64,000 nt of DNA from positions 1 through 64,000 of the forward strand of contig JAJTBE010000009.1 in NCBI GenBank assembly GCA_021287065.1, written 5' to 3'. This stretch comes from Bacillota bacterium. GTDB lineage: Bacteria; Vulcanimicrobiota; JAJTBE01. The position numbers and the translations under genes are program-made. The notes beneath the pieces are model-generated. The model had not been told where the DNA came from. It ran no database searches and saw only the letters and a list, made by a program, of their open reading frames with translations. Of this stretch, positions 53,027 through 60,525 are shown in pieces; position 1 is the first letter of the stretch, and every line of letters begins with the position of its first letter.

Positions 53027-53263
53027 ATGAAAAAGAAAAAGAAAAACAATGGCGACATAGATGACGGAATAGTCGATACTATTCTTGCAATGCTTGAAAC
53101 AGGCCCATTGTCTCCAGTTGAAATATCACAGATGCTTGATCAGCCTCTTGATGAAGTATTACCGATAATGGAAACCTTTGTGCGACACGGAATGGTATAT
53201 GAAGCGCCGGACAGAATTGATAATGTCTATTACTTAAATCTGGAAGAGGAAAAAGACTTATGA
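53027..53263 (+). CDS. Small winged-helix-like protein
   Basis: This 78-residue protein has a basic KKKKKKN start. TILAMLETGPLSPVEISQML and PLDEVLPIMETFVRHGMVYE follow the pattern of a winged helix-turn-helix (two helices, then recognition helix and wing with NVYYLNL). It may be a DNA-binding regulator or simply a protein-binding fold. It overlaps the following gene by 4 bp (ATGA), indicating a functional pair. Confidence 0.65.
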   Translation: MKKKKKNNGDIDDGIVDTILAMLETGPLSPVEISQMLDQPLDEVLPIMETFVRHGMVYEAPDRIDNVYYLNLEEEKDL

Positions 53264-54030
53264 TATGCACAAGGCTAATCAATGCTTCACGCACCCGGAT
53301 GAAAGATATTAAGGTTGAAAAACTGATCGTAGGGTTAGGCTACATCAGTTTAAAAAATTCCGCAGGAGGCGCCGGTTTATCTTATGTACTCAGAAACAGA
53401 CTCCACGGAGGATGCAGCCATCTGGAGGATGCAGGTAATTTCGAAGGAAAACCACTGGAAGAGATCGCTGAGCTGTTTATGGACCACCACAGCCCCCTGA
53501 AAGCTTCTCTGGGCCTCGCAGCCATCAATTCAACCGCTCCCCACGATTCTAACACATATTCTGAAACAGACATCATAGATCTCCTTAATATCCGCAATGG
53601 GGAAAAAGTGGGAATGGTCGGCAGGTTTGAACCTCTGGTTAAAAAGATTCTTACTCTTACCCCAAATCTTGTAGTTCTCGAAGAACCTTCCCATTTTCAC
53701 AACCAGCAGGATGATAAACACAGCAATGATGAACTTAAAGACTGCAGGATAGTCATTATCACAGCCACAACCCTCCTCAACAAGACATTCGAACCTATTC
53801 TTGAAGCATCGGCAAATGCAGACAGAAAAGTGCTTCTCGGAGCTTCCACACCCCTTTACCCGGAATTTTACGAAGGAACCGGCATTAATTTTGCTTCAGG
53901 AGTGATAGTTGAGGACGCCGACAGAGTTGCAGCCATTGCTGCGCAGGGCGGCGGAGTCAGGAATTTCAGGGGTTTAACCCGTAAAGTAACTCTTCTGATA
54001 AACTCCGAAAAAAATCACAAAAAAATCTAA
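53260..54030 (+). CDS. DUF4213/DUF364-family protein (putative metal-chelate handling)
   Basis: This is a 256-residue protein. The N-terminal DUF4213 portion has GLGYISLKNSAGGAGLSYVL, and the C-terminal Rossmann-like DUF364 portion has KVGMVGRFEPLVKKI, VIITATTLLNKTFEPILE and LGASTPLYPEF. Members are often found near metal or siderophore genes and are described as possible heavy-metal-chelate proteins, but no reaction is established. It is translationally coupled to the small winged-helix gene upstream. Confidence 0.8.
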   Translation: MICTRLINASRTRMKDIKVEKLIVGLGYISLKNSAGGAGLSYVLRNRLHGGCSHLEDAGNFEGKPLEEIAELFMDHHSPLKASLGLAAINSTAPHDSNTYSETDIIDLLNIRNGEKVGMVGRFEPLVKKILTLTPNLVVLEEPSHFHNQQDDKHSNDELKDCRIVIITATTLLNKTFEPILEASANADRKVLLGASTPLYPEFYEGTGINFASGVIVEDADRVAAIAAQGGGVRNFRGLTRKVTLLINSEKNHKKI

Positions 54031-54038
54031 AAAAAGGG

Positions 54039-54067
54039 TTGCATTATTTTTTACCCCCTGCTATAAT
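54039..54067 (+). promoter_or_regulatory. Sigma-70 promoter of tRNA-Pro
   Basis: TTGCAT (54039-54044), a 17-base spacer and TATAAT (54062-54067), about 12 bases before the tRNA. Confidence 0.85.
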
Positions 54068-54079
54068 ACAACCTGCAAC

Positions 54080-54154
54080 CGGGGTGTAGCTCAGCTTGGT
54101 TAGAGCGCTAGCATGGGGGGCTAGAGGTCCGCAGTTCAAGTCTGCGCACTCCGA
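54080..54154 (+). tRNA. tRNA-Pro (GGG)
   Basis: Acceptor CGGGGTG/CACTCCG with one G-T pair and discriminator A, anticodon stem CTAGC/GCTAG and loop ATGGGGG, and T-loop TTCAAGT. CCA is not encoded. Confidence 0.93.
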
Positions 54155-54160
54155 TAAAAG

Positions 54161-54184
54161 AAGAGCCGGAAACGGCTCTTTTTA
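54161..54184 (+). terminator. Terminator of tRNA-Pro
   Basis: AAGAGCCG-GAAA-CGGCTCTT followed by TTTAC, seven bases after the tRNA. Confidence 0.88.
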
Positions 54185-54317
54185 CTTTCGGAAATAAATC
54201 AAATTCAATCAGCACATAAAAAAGGCTGTTTCGAAAGTTGCCGGCAGATCCTTCAGTTATTCTGAAAAACGGAGCTTTGGAAAAAGCCTCTTTATATATT
54301 TTCCGGTTGTTTACCGG

Positions 54318-55964
54318 TTAATTCTCTCTTTTGATACTGTCCAGATCAAATGTTCCGTGCATTCCTTTATTTAAACCCTTTAATGCGGCATCAAGGAGAA
54401 CTTTCTCATCGGTGTTGAAAGACTCGTAATTAAGCTCATCCTTGAAAAGGAAGCCATACTGGAAGGCAGAGGGAACCTGGAAGCATATATGTTCGTAATC
54501 GCCGTTCATAGCAAGGACGCAATGGGCTATACCAGGAGAAATCACAGCCATATCGCCCTGCTTCATAAATGTAAGAGTAGGCTGTCCATCGCGGATAGTC
54601 AGAAGCGCTGCTTCACCGCTTGTTACCAGATAAGATTCGGTCTGTTTTTTACCATCTCTAACCGGGTGGCGGTGAATTTTTTCACTTGGTCTGATATCGT
54701 GGAAAGGCGCAGGTTCACTGTATATTCTGGTCGATTTTACTTCTGAAGCTCCAACCGTAAACGGTTCATTTTTTCCTGCATATTCGGTGGAATTTACTAT
54801 CCACTCAGTATTCTGTTCATTCCAGATATTCTGTTTTTCTCTGAGAAGATAAGCAACAACCTTGCCTTTATCCCAGGTCAGACCCGTGTTGTCGTATCCC
54901 GAGCGGTTAGTCTTCTTCCATACATCAACAACAGAATCGGCTTCCTGTCCGTGAATTCCCGCTTCGTCAAGTTTGCCTCTCAAGCCCTGTTCGTTGGTGT
55001 ACTGAGTCCAGTAAACATTAATTTTATCAATAGTATTAGGTTTAACAATCTTTGCATCTATCAGCTTCTGAAGCTGATCTTCGCTGAAACTGCTCTTATG
55101 TGCATGACCGCTGGAAGTGGCATAGAGTTTTCTCTTAATGGTGTTGTACCATATTTTACTGTTTTTCTCGACAGCTTCGCCGCTCATACCGGCTGCGATA
55201 AGCCTTGATTCAAGTTTTTCGGAACTGGTAATGGATGAATCCCATTTAACCGAGTCGGGGTATTTATCATCCTGAGAAATAACACCCACTGACATCATTG
55301 TGTTCAAATCTTCCGGCGAGAACCTGCTCTTTGCTGCTGCACAGGAAAAAAGCCGCTGATTTCTGTCAACAATGCGATCAAATTCAGCTTTCATTTCGCC
55401 TTCAGGTTTAACTTTCTGATACCAGGAGGGCGCTCTGTCAATCTGTGTTACAAGAACATTGCCTTCATGCACTTTTACTTTTGCATCCGAACCGGCACCG
55501 ATCATTATAGCTCCCGGTTCCGCCACCGACAGACATTCCCTCTCGTGGGTCGTATCAACTGTAGTACCAGTGGGAATAATAACTTCAGTCTCTTTATCAA
55601 AATGAGTGGTATTCTTCAGAAACTGTTTGGCATTTTCGCCGACAAAAGCTTTGGCTCCGGTTTCCTCATCTATGAGATAACTGCCATCTGCCTGCTTTTC
55701 CATAGGTTTTACACCGTCTTCGGTGATTCTGAAAACTCTGCCTTCCGTCTGGGGCTTGGCATCTGTATTCTGAATTGCTTCTATTTCTCCAAGCAAATCT
55801 GCCTTAGAACCTTTAAGAAACGAATTCAGGCCATAAATCACAGCACTGTTTGTCTTATCGACAACAAAGGTATCTCCGGTTCTATTGCCTGTTTCAGTAA
55901 CAGCAGCAGGGTTGCTTATCGGGGAAGATGTAAAATAATTCGAACTGACGCTGCCAATTTTCAT
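54318..55964 (-). CDS. Large protein with C-terminal cupin domain
   Basis: This is a 548-residue protein. The ATG at 55964 is preferred to a TTG five codons earlier; the upstream ribosome-binding signal is weak. The first 45 residues are Ser/Asn/Thr-rich and contain GDTFVVDK. The middle is of unknown type. The last 120 residues form a cupin: EKIHRHPVRDGKKQTESYLV, GEAALLTI, QGDMAVISPGIAHCVLAM and EHICFQVPSAFQYG, with His ligands for a metal and possible sugar or small-molecule binding. No signal peptide. It lies directly downstream of the second minor-pilin operon but faces the same way. Confidence 0.72.
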   Translation of the reverse strand: MKIGSVSSNYFTSSPISNPAAVTETGNRTGDTFVVDKTNSAVIYGLNSFLKGSKADLLGEIEAIQNTDAKPQTEGRVFRITEDGVKPMEKQADGSYLIDEETGAKAFVGENAKQFLKNTTHFDKETEVIIPTGTTVDTTHERECLSVAEPGAIMIGAGSDAKVKVHEGNVLVTQIDRAPSWYQKVKPEGEMKAEFDRIVDRNQRLFSCAAAKSRFSPEDLNTMMSVGVISQDDKYPDSVKWDSSITSSEKLESRLIAAGMSGEAVEKNSKIWYNTIKRKLYATSSGHAHKSSFSEDQLQKLIDAKIVKPNTIDKINVYWTQYTNEQGLRGKLDEAGIHGQEADSVVDVWKKTNRSGYDNTGLTWDKGKVVAYLLREKQNIWNEQNTEWIVNSTEYAGKNEPFTVGASEVKSTRIYSEPAPFHDIRPSEKIHRHPVRDGKKQTESYLVTSGEAALLTIRDGQPTLTFMKQGDMAVISPGIAHCVLAMNGDYEHICFQVPSAFQYGFLFKDELNYESFNTDEKVLLDAALKGLNKGMHGTFDLDSIKREN

Positions 55965-56067
55965 AAAAAAACCACACAAATTTCATGATACTTCACAATT
56001 ATTATACAATCATGCTTATACATGGTCAACGAGTAGATTGTTAACAAATTGTTATCAAAATAAAAAT

Positions 56068-56562
56068 TCAGTTTTCCTGATATACCATATCAATACTTCC
56101 TGTATCCTTATTTATCGTCATATATCCTTTAGTCTTGCAGCCGCTGCTGATCAGGTAGATGTTAAGGGTTGTATCAACAGTTCCATTAGCTTTGAACTCG
56201 AAATAATTTGTCAGGGGAATTCCTGAAGCTGTTACATTATCAGGAAAACTAATTTTTCTGATAACAGTTCCATCAGGCTTTTTAATCTGAAAATATGCAT
56301 AACCTATTGGATAACTGTTTTTTGTGAGATCATCCTGCCTTCTCACAAAATCCACCCTTGATCCCTCCATCGATCGAGCCGTTTCCTTTGCAAGCTTAAT
56401 CGCATGGGTAAAGTCGTCGCAGAAACCTTTCAAAGCAGTGGTCGAACGGTATTTAACATAATTGGGCCAGATTATTGCAAACAAGATCGCAAGAATAACC
56501 AGGCCAATTATAACTTCAGTAAGGGTTACCCCTTTAATTCGCCCATTTTTTAGATTATTCAT
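56068..56562 (-). CDS. GspH/FimT-like prepilin
   Basis: This is a 164-residue protein. The leader MNNLKNGRIKG is cleaved before VTLTEVIIGLVILAILFAII, with Glu at mature position 5. The following KYRSTTALKGFCDDFTHAIKLAKETARSM stretch, helical up to about residue 70, and the beta-rich C-terminus are typical of GspH. It overlaps the stop of the PilX-like gene. It is last in the PilV-PilW-PilX-GspH unit. Confidence 0.86.
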   Translation of the reverse strand: MNNLKNGRIKGVTLTEVIIGLVILAILFAIIWPNYVKYRSTTALKGFCDDFTHAIKLAKETARSMEGSRVDFVRRQDDLTKNSYPIGYAYFQIKKPDGTVIRKISFPDNVTASGIPLTNYFEFKANGTVDTTLNIYLISSGCKTKGYMTINKDTGSIDMVYQEN

Positions 56563-57884
56563 TAATTACCTCCAAGAGAACCTTTGTCTCTGAGAAATGC
56601 CTTAACGACTATTTTTCCCGTTGTGGGGTAATTTGGCGGTTTCATAAAAGCAAGGCGTTTGTCATATACATAATCCTTTTTGCTGTAGCCGGTGTTAGAT
56701 CTTCCTCCGAAAGTCCCTACGGCACCTCTGTTTTTCTGCGTAAGGGATCCGAATATACTGATTGTTCCCCTGTCAACACCACTATCATAATTCTGAACAT
56801 AGAAAGATCCTTCAACAGCCATAAATGAGGCATGAAAAACGATATCACTGCTGACATTTGATGATGTGTTCACAATAATGTCGCTTTGAGCAACAACCCC
56901 AAGCAAATCCGTTTCTGTATTGCTGTAAACTATATTATTGCTCAGTTTAACATCACCGCTGGATGCAACAGTAACCTGCCCTTTTATTGTGCCATACATA
57001 CTGTTAACATTTCCGTTTATATAGAGTGTAGCATTGCTTGTACTCACATAAACCTTTGTGGAACCTGTAGTGTTAATTTCCGCCTGCCCTGTACTCAGGA
57101 ATTTAATATAGTTGACATTTCCGTTGTATGTGTATGTAGCTTTAGCTTTGAGTTGATTGAGATTAAAAGGAAAATCAGCCTGACTGACTCCCCCGGTGAA
57201 TGAATAATCGGGACTGTCGTTTTTGGCTACAGGGTAATCCTGAGTATAATTTGTATAGTATCTGAAAAATTTTGAAGGATCAGTGTAAGTTGAACCGCCC
57301 TGAGAGTAAGTCTTGTTGGTGGAATTGTATCTTGAATCCCCGTTATTTGCACTGGTTACTTTTCCGCTGAAATCAGGATGCTTATAAACACTGAAGTAAC
57401 CGTTTGTATGAACGGGTCCGTCAAGTGAATCTCCATCGACAAACCAGATAGTATCACCATTCTGGCCAATTTCAGAGTTTGTCATATACATATATTTCGA
57501 AAAAGGTTCAGGTTCGAGCCAAGAATAGATAGTTCTCTTATATTCCCCTACCTGACCGACTGATGTAACAAGCCAGTAGCTGTTGCCGTTTCCGGAGTTT
57601 GTTTTCAGCTCGACAGTAACAGCATAGGAGCCTACATTAGGGTAAATATGCGTAACAGTGGATTGTCCCCAGCTTGCATTTGTTTTGAGTTCCGCCCTTG
57701 CTCTGATAACTCCGCTTCTGGCAAGATTGAAAGCTTTTTTGGCATAAAAATGACTGAGAGATATCTGGTTATCAGTCATAGCCATTGATGATAGAGTCAT
57801 AGTTACAATCAATAGTATCATCATCACAAACAGAACAAGCACCAGAGCAATACCTCTGGTATCAGACATCTTCATCCTTCTCAT
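56562..57884 (-). CDS. PilX-like minor pilin with extended exterior domain
   Basis: This is a 440-residue protein. The leader MRRMKMSDTRG is followed by IALVLVLFVMMILLIVTMTL, lacking Glu at mature position 5 as usual for PilX. The helix continues through HFYAKKAFNLARSGVIRARAEL. The exterior part contains polar, Asn/Ser/Thr-rich beta-helix-like segments (TKVYVSTSNATLYINGNVNS and SDIIVNTSSNVSSDIVFHAS), the same kind seen in the giant protein at 22008 and like DUF4900. AGGAAG precedes the ATG. Confidence 0.82.
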   Translation of the reverse strand: MRRMKMSDTRGIALVLVLFVMMILLIVTMTLSSMAMTDNQISLSHFYAKKAFNLARSGVIRARAELKTNASWGQSTVTHIYPNVGSYAVTVELKTNSGNGNSYWLVTSVGQVGEYKRTIYSWLEPEPFSKYMYMTNSEIGQNGDTIWFVDGDSLDGPVHTNGYFSVYKHPDFSGKVTSANNGDSRYNSTNKTYSQGGSTYTDPSKFFRYYTNYTQDYPVAKNDSPDYSFTGGVSQADFPFNLNQLKAKATYTYNGNVNYIKFLSTGQAEINTTGSTKVYVSTSNATLYINGNVNSMYGTIKGQVTVASSGDVKLSNNIVYSNTETDLLGVVAQSDIIVNTSSNVSSDIVFHASFMAVEGSFYVQNYDSGVDRGTISIFGSLTQKNRGAVGTFGGRSNTGYSKKDYVYDKRLAFMKPPNYPTTGKIVVKAFLRDKGSLGGN

Positions 57885-57908
57885 AAAGCACTTCCTTCCT
57901 GACCCAAA

Positions 57909-58550
57909 TCAAGATCCTGTTTTGACATTGGTTTTTATAGTATATGAAAATTTACTGAGTTTTGCGGTCATTTCAATTTCATAATATGTCGGCGAAAGAC
58001 ATGTTGTTTTAAGTGAAAGACTGCCGTCCTGAAGTGTTACAACATTATCTTCTGTCTGGCTTGACTGGGCGCCTGATGAATTGAATTTTGTAACCCGCCT
58101 CTTCAAAACTCCGCCGCTTACAAAATATCTTACTTTCTGATAGTTTGTGGGCAGTTCCGGCGTCCACCCTGTGTTGCTTGGAATATATGCAGCTTCCAGC
58201 GGTTCGTTGAATTCCACATAATCTCCGCTCACAGTATTTTCATTGGGAAAAAGCACACCGGTTGGATCCACGGCAGGTGACAAAGAAAGGTATCCTGTGG
58301 GAGTATTTGTTCCAACCCCCGGGTCCGGATTAGGCAAAGCCTGCCTCATTTCAGTAGTCATAGTATCAAGACATTCGCGCAAAGACTCCTGCGCTCTGAG
58401 TCTCAGTCTGCCGTCACTCCAGTATCTGAGTCCGGCAATCATTGCGGAAAAGAGTGTGCCGATAAATACAAGCAGCATTGCAAGCATTATTATAAGTTCA
58501 ACGAGACTCAACCCTTTTGTTTTTTTATATTCTGATGTACAGCAAAACAA
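57909..58550 (-). CDS. PilW-like minor prepilin
   Basis: This is a 213-residue protein. The leader MFCCTSEYKKTKG is cleaved before LSLVELIIMLAMLLVFIGTL, with Glu at mature position 5. A TTG start at 58550 has GGTGAGG just upstream. The body is beta-rich. It lies 30 bp after the PilV-like gene and 25 bp before the PilX-like gene, all one transcript. Confidence 0.85.
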   Translation of the reverse strand: MFCCTSEYKKTKGLSLVELIIMLAMLLVFIGTLFSAMIAGLRYWSDGRLRLRAQESLRECLDTMTTEMRQALPNPDPGVGTNTPTGYLSLSPAVDPTGVLFPNENTVSGDYVEFNEPLEAAYIPSNTGWTPELPTNYQKVRYFVSGGVLKRRVTKFNSSGAQSSQTEDNVVTLQDGSLSLKTTCLSPTYYEIEMTAKLSKFSYTIKTNVKTGS

Positions 58551-58580
58551 ATTGCCTCACCACCAATCATAATAATTCCA

Positions 58581-58949
58581 CTATGGAGCTACAAGCCCCT
58601 GAACTTCAACATCCCTTGTAACGCCTTTTTCTTTCCACTGAACCTTGACTTTAATAACCTGAACTCCGGCATTTCCAAAAGGATCTACAACACCCCACCA
58701 GGAACGTGTGCAGCTTTCAAGACTGGATGGATTATCATTATGGGAAACAGTGTCGATAAAGATGTTCTTTTCAGTTATCTCATCCAGTTTTTCCTGTGCA
58801 AGAAAGGAAGCCCTCGACATATTCCAGGCTTTCTGATTCAACCTGTATATACTGGGCACAATATTAAAAGTAACAGTAACAGCAACAAGAAGAATTGCAG
58901 TAGCGATGATGATTTCGAGAATATTAAACCCGGGTCCGTTTTTTTTCAT
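58581..58949 (-). CDS. PilV-like minor prepilin
   Basis: This is a 122-residue protein. The leader MKKNGPG is cleaved before FNILEIIIATAILLVAVTVT, with Glu at mature position 5. GGGAGGG precedes the ATG at 58949; a longer frame is unsupported. It is first gene of the second minor-pilin operon and counterpart of the gene at 26877. Confidence 0.84.
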   Translation of the reverse strand: MKKNGPGFNILEIIIATAILLVAVTVTFNIVPSIYRLNQKAWNMSRASFLAQEKLDEITEKNIFIDTVSHNDNPSSLESCTRSWWGVVDPFGNAGVQVIKVKVQWKEKGVTRDVEVQGLVAP

Positions 58950-59122
58950 ATGAAGACCCTCCCTAAAAAAAAGCAAATAGAAACAAACATAGGTAGCGTT
59001 CTTACTTCTCTTCAGTCTATTTTTTTATACAATTCATATAAGGTAAGTGCTTATATCTCTCCCATTTTAATTATAAATATATTTTTCTGAAAGATCAAGG
59101 TTGAATAAAAAATTTTACGATA

Positions 59123-59151
59123 TTGATTGGAAAGTTTTTGTATGTTATAAT
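59123..59151 (+). promoter_or_regulatory. Very strong sigma-70 promoter
   Basis: TTGATT (59123-59128), a 17-base spacer and a consensus extended -10, TGTTATAAT (59143-59151), 32 bases before the prepilin start codon. It is among the best promoters in the window outside tRNA genes. Confidence 0.85.
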
Positions 59152-59182
59152 TTTTAAAACACCTTTGCATTGTGGGGGTTTA

Positions 59183-59794
59183 ATGAAAATCTTTGGCAAA
59201 TCAATAAAATCAACAGGGTTTACACTTATTGAACTTATCGTTGTATTCGCTATAATTGCTCTTATCTTCACTTTCGGTGTTGCGTACTGGAAAAATTACC
59301 AGATACAGAAAAGATTTCTCACCGATTTTGATAGTCTTGTGACAAAAATCAGCGAAGCCCAGCAAGCTGCAAAAGCTTACGGAAAAGATCCCACCGGATA
59401 TTCAACCACAGGTACCATCAGAAATGGCCAGACAAGGGATAAATATGTATGCAGACTCGCAAGAAAAGGCATGAATGCCACTGATACTATCGATACATAC
59501 ACTGGTCTGACAATAACCACTACTGCAGCAGTCAATCCAATGACTCAGTCGGAACTCAACACCAAATTCAATGGTGTTGCGCTGAATTTCGGATACAAAG
59601 CAAGCAGCGCCGCAGATGATTATGTTTACGATTTCTGCTTCCTCTTCGAATCAGACGGAACCCTTTATTTCCCCTCTCCCGGTTATGCATACGAAGATGT
59701 CAGAATCGATGTGGCGGGCAACAGCGGCAAACTTATGAAGAGAATTTATATCAACCAGCTTACAGGTAATATCAGAACCGAAGATGTCAAATAA
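59183..59794 (+). CDS. Type IV prepilin, candidate major pilin
   Basis: This is a 203-residue protein. The leader MKIFGKSIKSTG is cleaved before FTLIELIVVFAIIALIFTFG, the canonical class with Glu5. The body is longer than GspG (about 140) and carries no obvious calcium-site motif. GGGGG lies before the ATG at 59183. It is a single gene under a near-consensus promoter, followed by a symmetric terminator, which fits an abundantly made structural subunit. Confidence 0.86.
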   Translation: MKIFGKSIKSTGFTLIELIVVFAIIALIFTFGVAYWKNYQIQKRFLTDFDSLVTKISEAQQAAKAYGKDPTGYSTTGTIRNGQTRDKYVCRLARKGMNATDTIDTYTGLTITTTAAVNPMTQSELNTKFNGVALNFGYKASSAADDYVYDFCFLFESDGTLYFPSPGYAYEDVRIDVAGNSGKLMKRIYINQLTGNIRTEDVK

Positions 59795-59853
59795 ATAAAG
59801 TTCATGGGGCAGGGGTGTTACTCCTGAAGTTGGAATAAAAAAAATACCTTACT

Positions 59854-59881
59854 AAGGGGCAGTCAGGTGACTGCCCCTTTT
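59854..59881. terminator. Bidirectional terminator
   Basis: AAGGGGCAGTCA and TGACTGCCCCTT form a perfect 12-base stem with a two- to four-base loop, flanked by A-runs and T-runs. It separates the plus-strand prepilin from the minus-strand dismutase gene. Confidence 0.9.
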
Positions 59882-59900
59882 CTGTTCCGCAATAATCTCA

Positions 59901-60383
59901 TTAATGAGTGTGCTTTTCATCCTTAAAATATAGCTTTTCAAAGTCGTCCACCTGTTTTTTCAGCTTCTCAACATTTGAAAGATCAGTTGTCTGCTTACAT
60001 TTCATAGCTGTTATAAGCATTTGGTGGAGAAGGGTGATTTTGCTTATATAATCCTTATATTCTGCACTATCCGCAGGTTCTACAGGCTTTATTCTCTGGG
60101 TCATAAAATACTGAGATACTATTTCCTGAATATAGTCTGCATGATTATCCTTGTTCTGAACCCATCTGACTATCTGATTGTAGTTTTTGTCCCCTTCTTT
60201 AGACAATTTTGTTATTTCATTCATTGATTTTTCAATTGTATCGATGTGTTCCCTAATCAAATCAACCCGTGTTTTATCATGATAAATACCACAGGGCACT
60301 TCACAATGAGCAAACACAGCCGTTCTAAAAACAAACGATACAAGAAGAACTGCAAAAGCAGCTAAAAAGAGTTTTTTCTTCAT
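59901..60383 (-). CDS. sodN: Nickel superoxide dismutase with Sec signal peptide
   Basis: This is a 160-residue protein. Signal peptide 1-25 ends TAVFA and is followed at once by His26-Cys27-x2-Pro30-Cys31-x2-Tyr34, the nickel-hook motif of NiSOD, in which the free N-terminal His and the two Cys bind nickel and convert superoxide to oxygen and hydrogen peroxide. The remaining residues form a helical bundle with VSQYF and RIKP in the positions expected for the family. The C-terminus is HTH. GGAGG precedes the ATG. Signal peptidase cleavage would expose His1 directly, so a dedicated SodX protease may not be needed. No sodX is adjacent. Confidence 0.88.
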   Translation of the reverse strand: MKKKLFLAAFAVLLVSFVFRTAVFAHCEVPCGIYHDKTRVDLIREHIDTIEKSMNEITKLSKEGDKNYNQIVRWVQNKDNHADYIQEIVSQYFMTQRIKPVEPADSAEYKDYISKITLLHQMLITAMKCKQTTDLSNVEKLKKQVDDFEKLYFKDEKHTH

Positions 60384-60452
60384 TTTGATACCTCCGTTTT
60401 TATTTTCATTACATATAATGCACAATATGGCAGAAATAGTTCCCGGAAATAA

Positions 60453-60497
60453 AACAGAGCCTCATGAAAATCTGATTATACTCCCGGAGGCTCTGTT
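60453..60497 (-). terminator. Terminator of the ankyrin gene
   Basis: AACAGAGCCTC and GAGGCTCTGTT form an 11-base stem with a 23-base loop, followed on the minus strand by TTATTTCC. It lies 29 bases beyond the stop. Confidence 0.65.
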
Positions 60498-60525
60498 ATC
60501 TCATATCTGTTGATTATTCAGTTTA

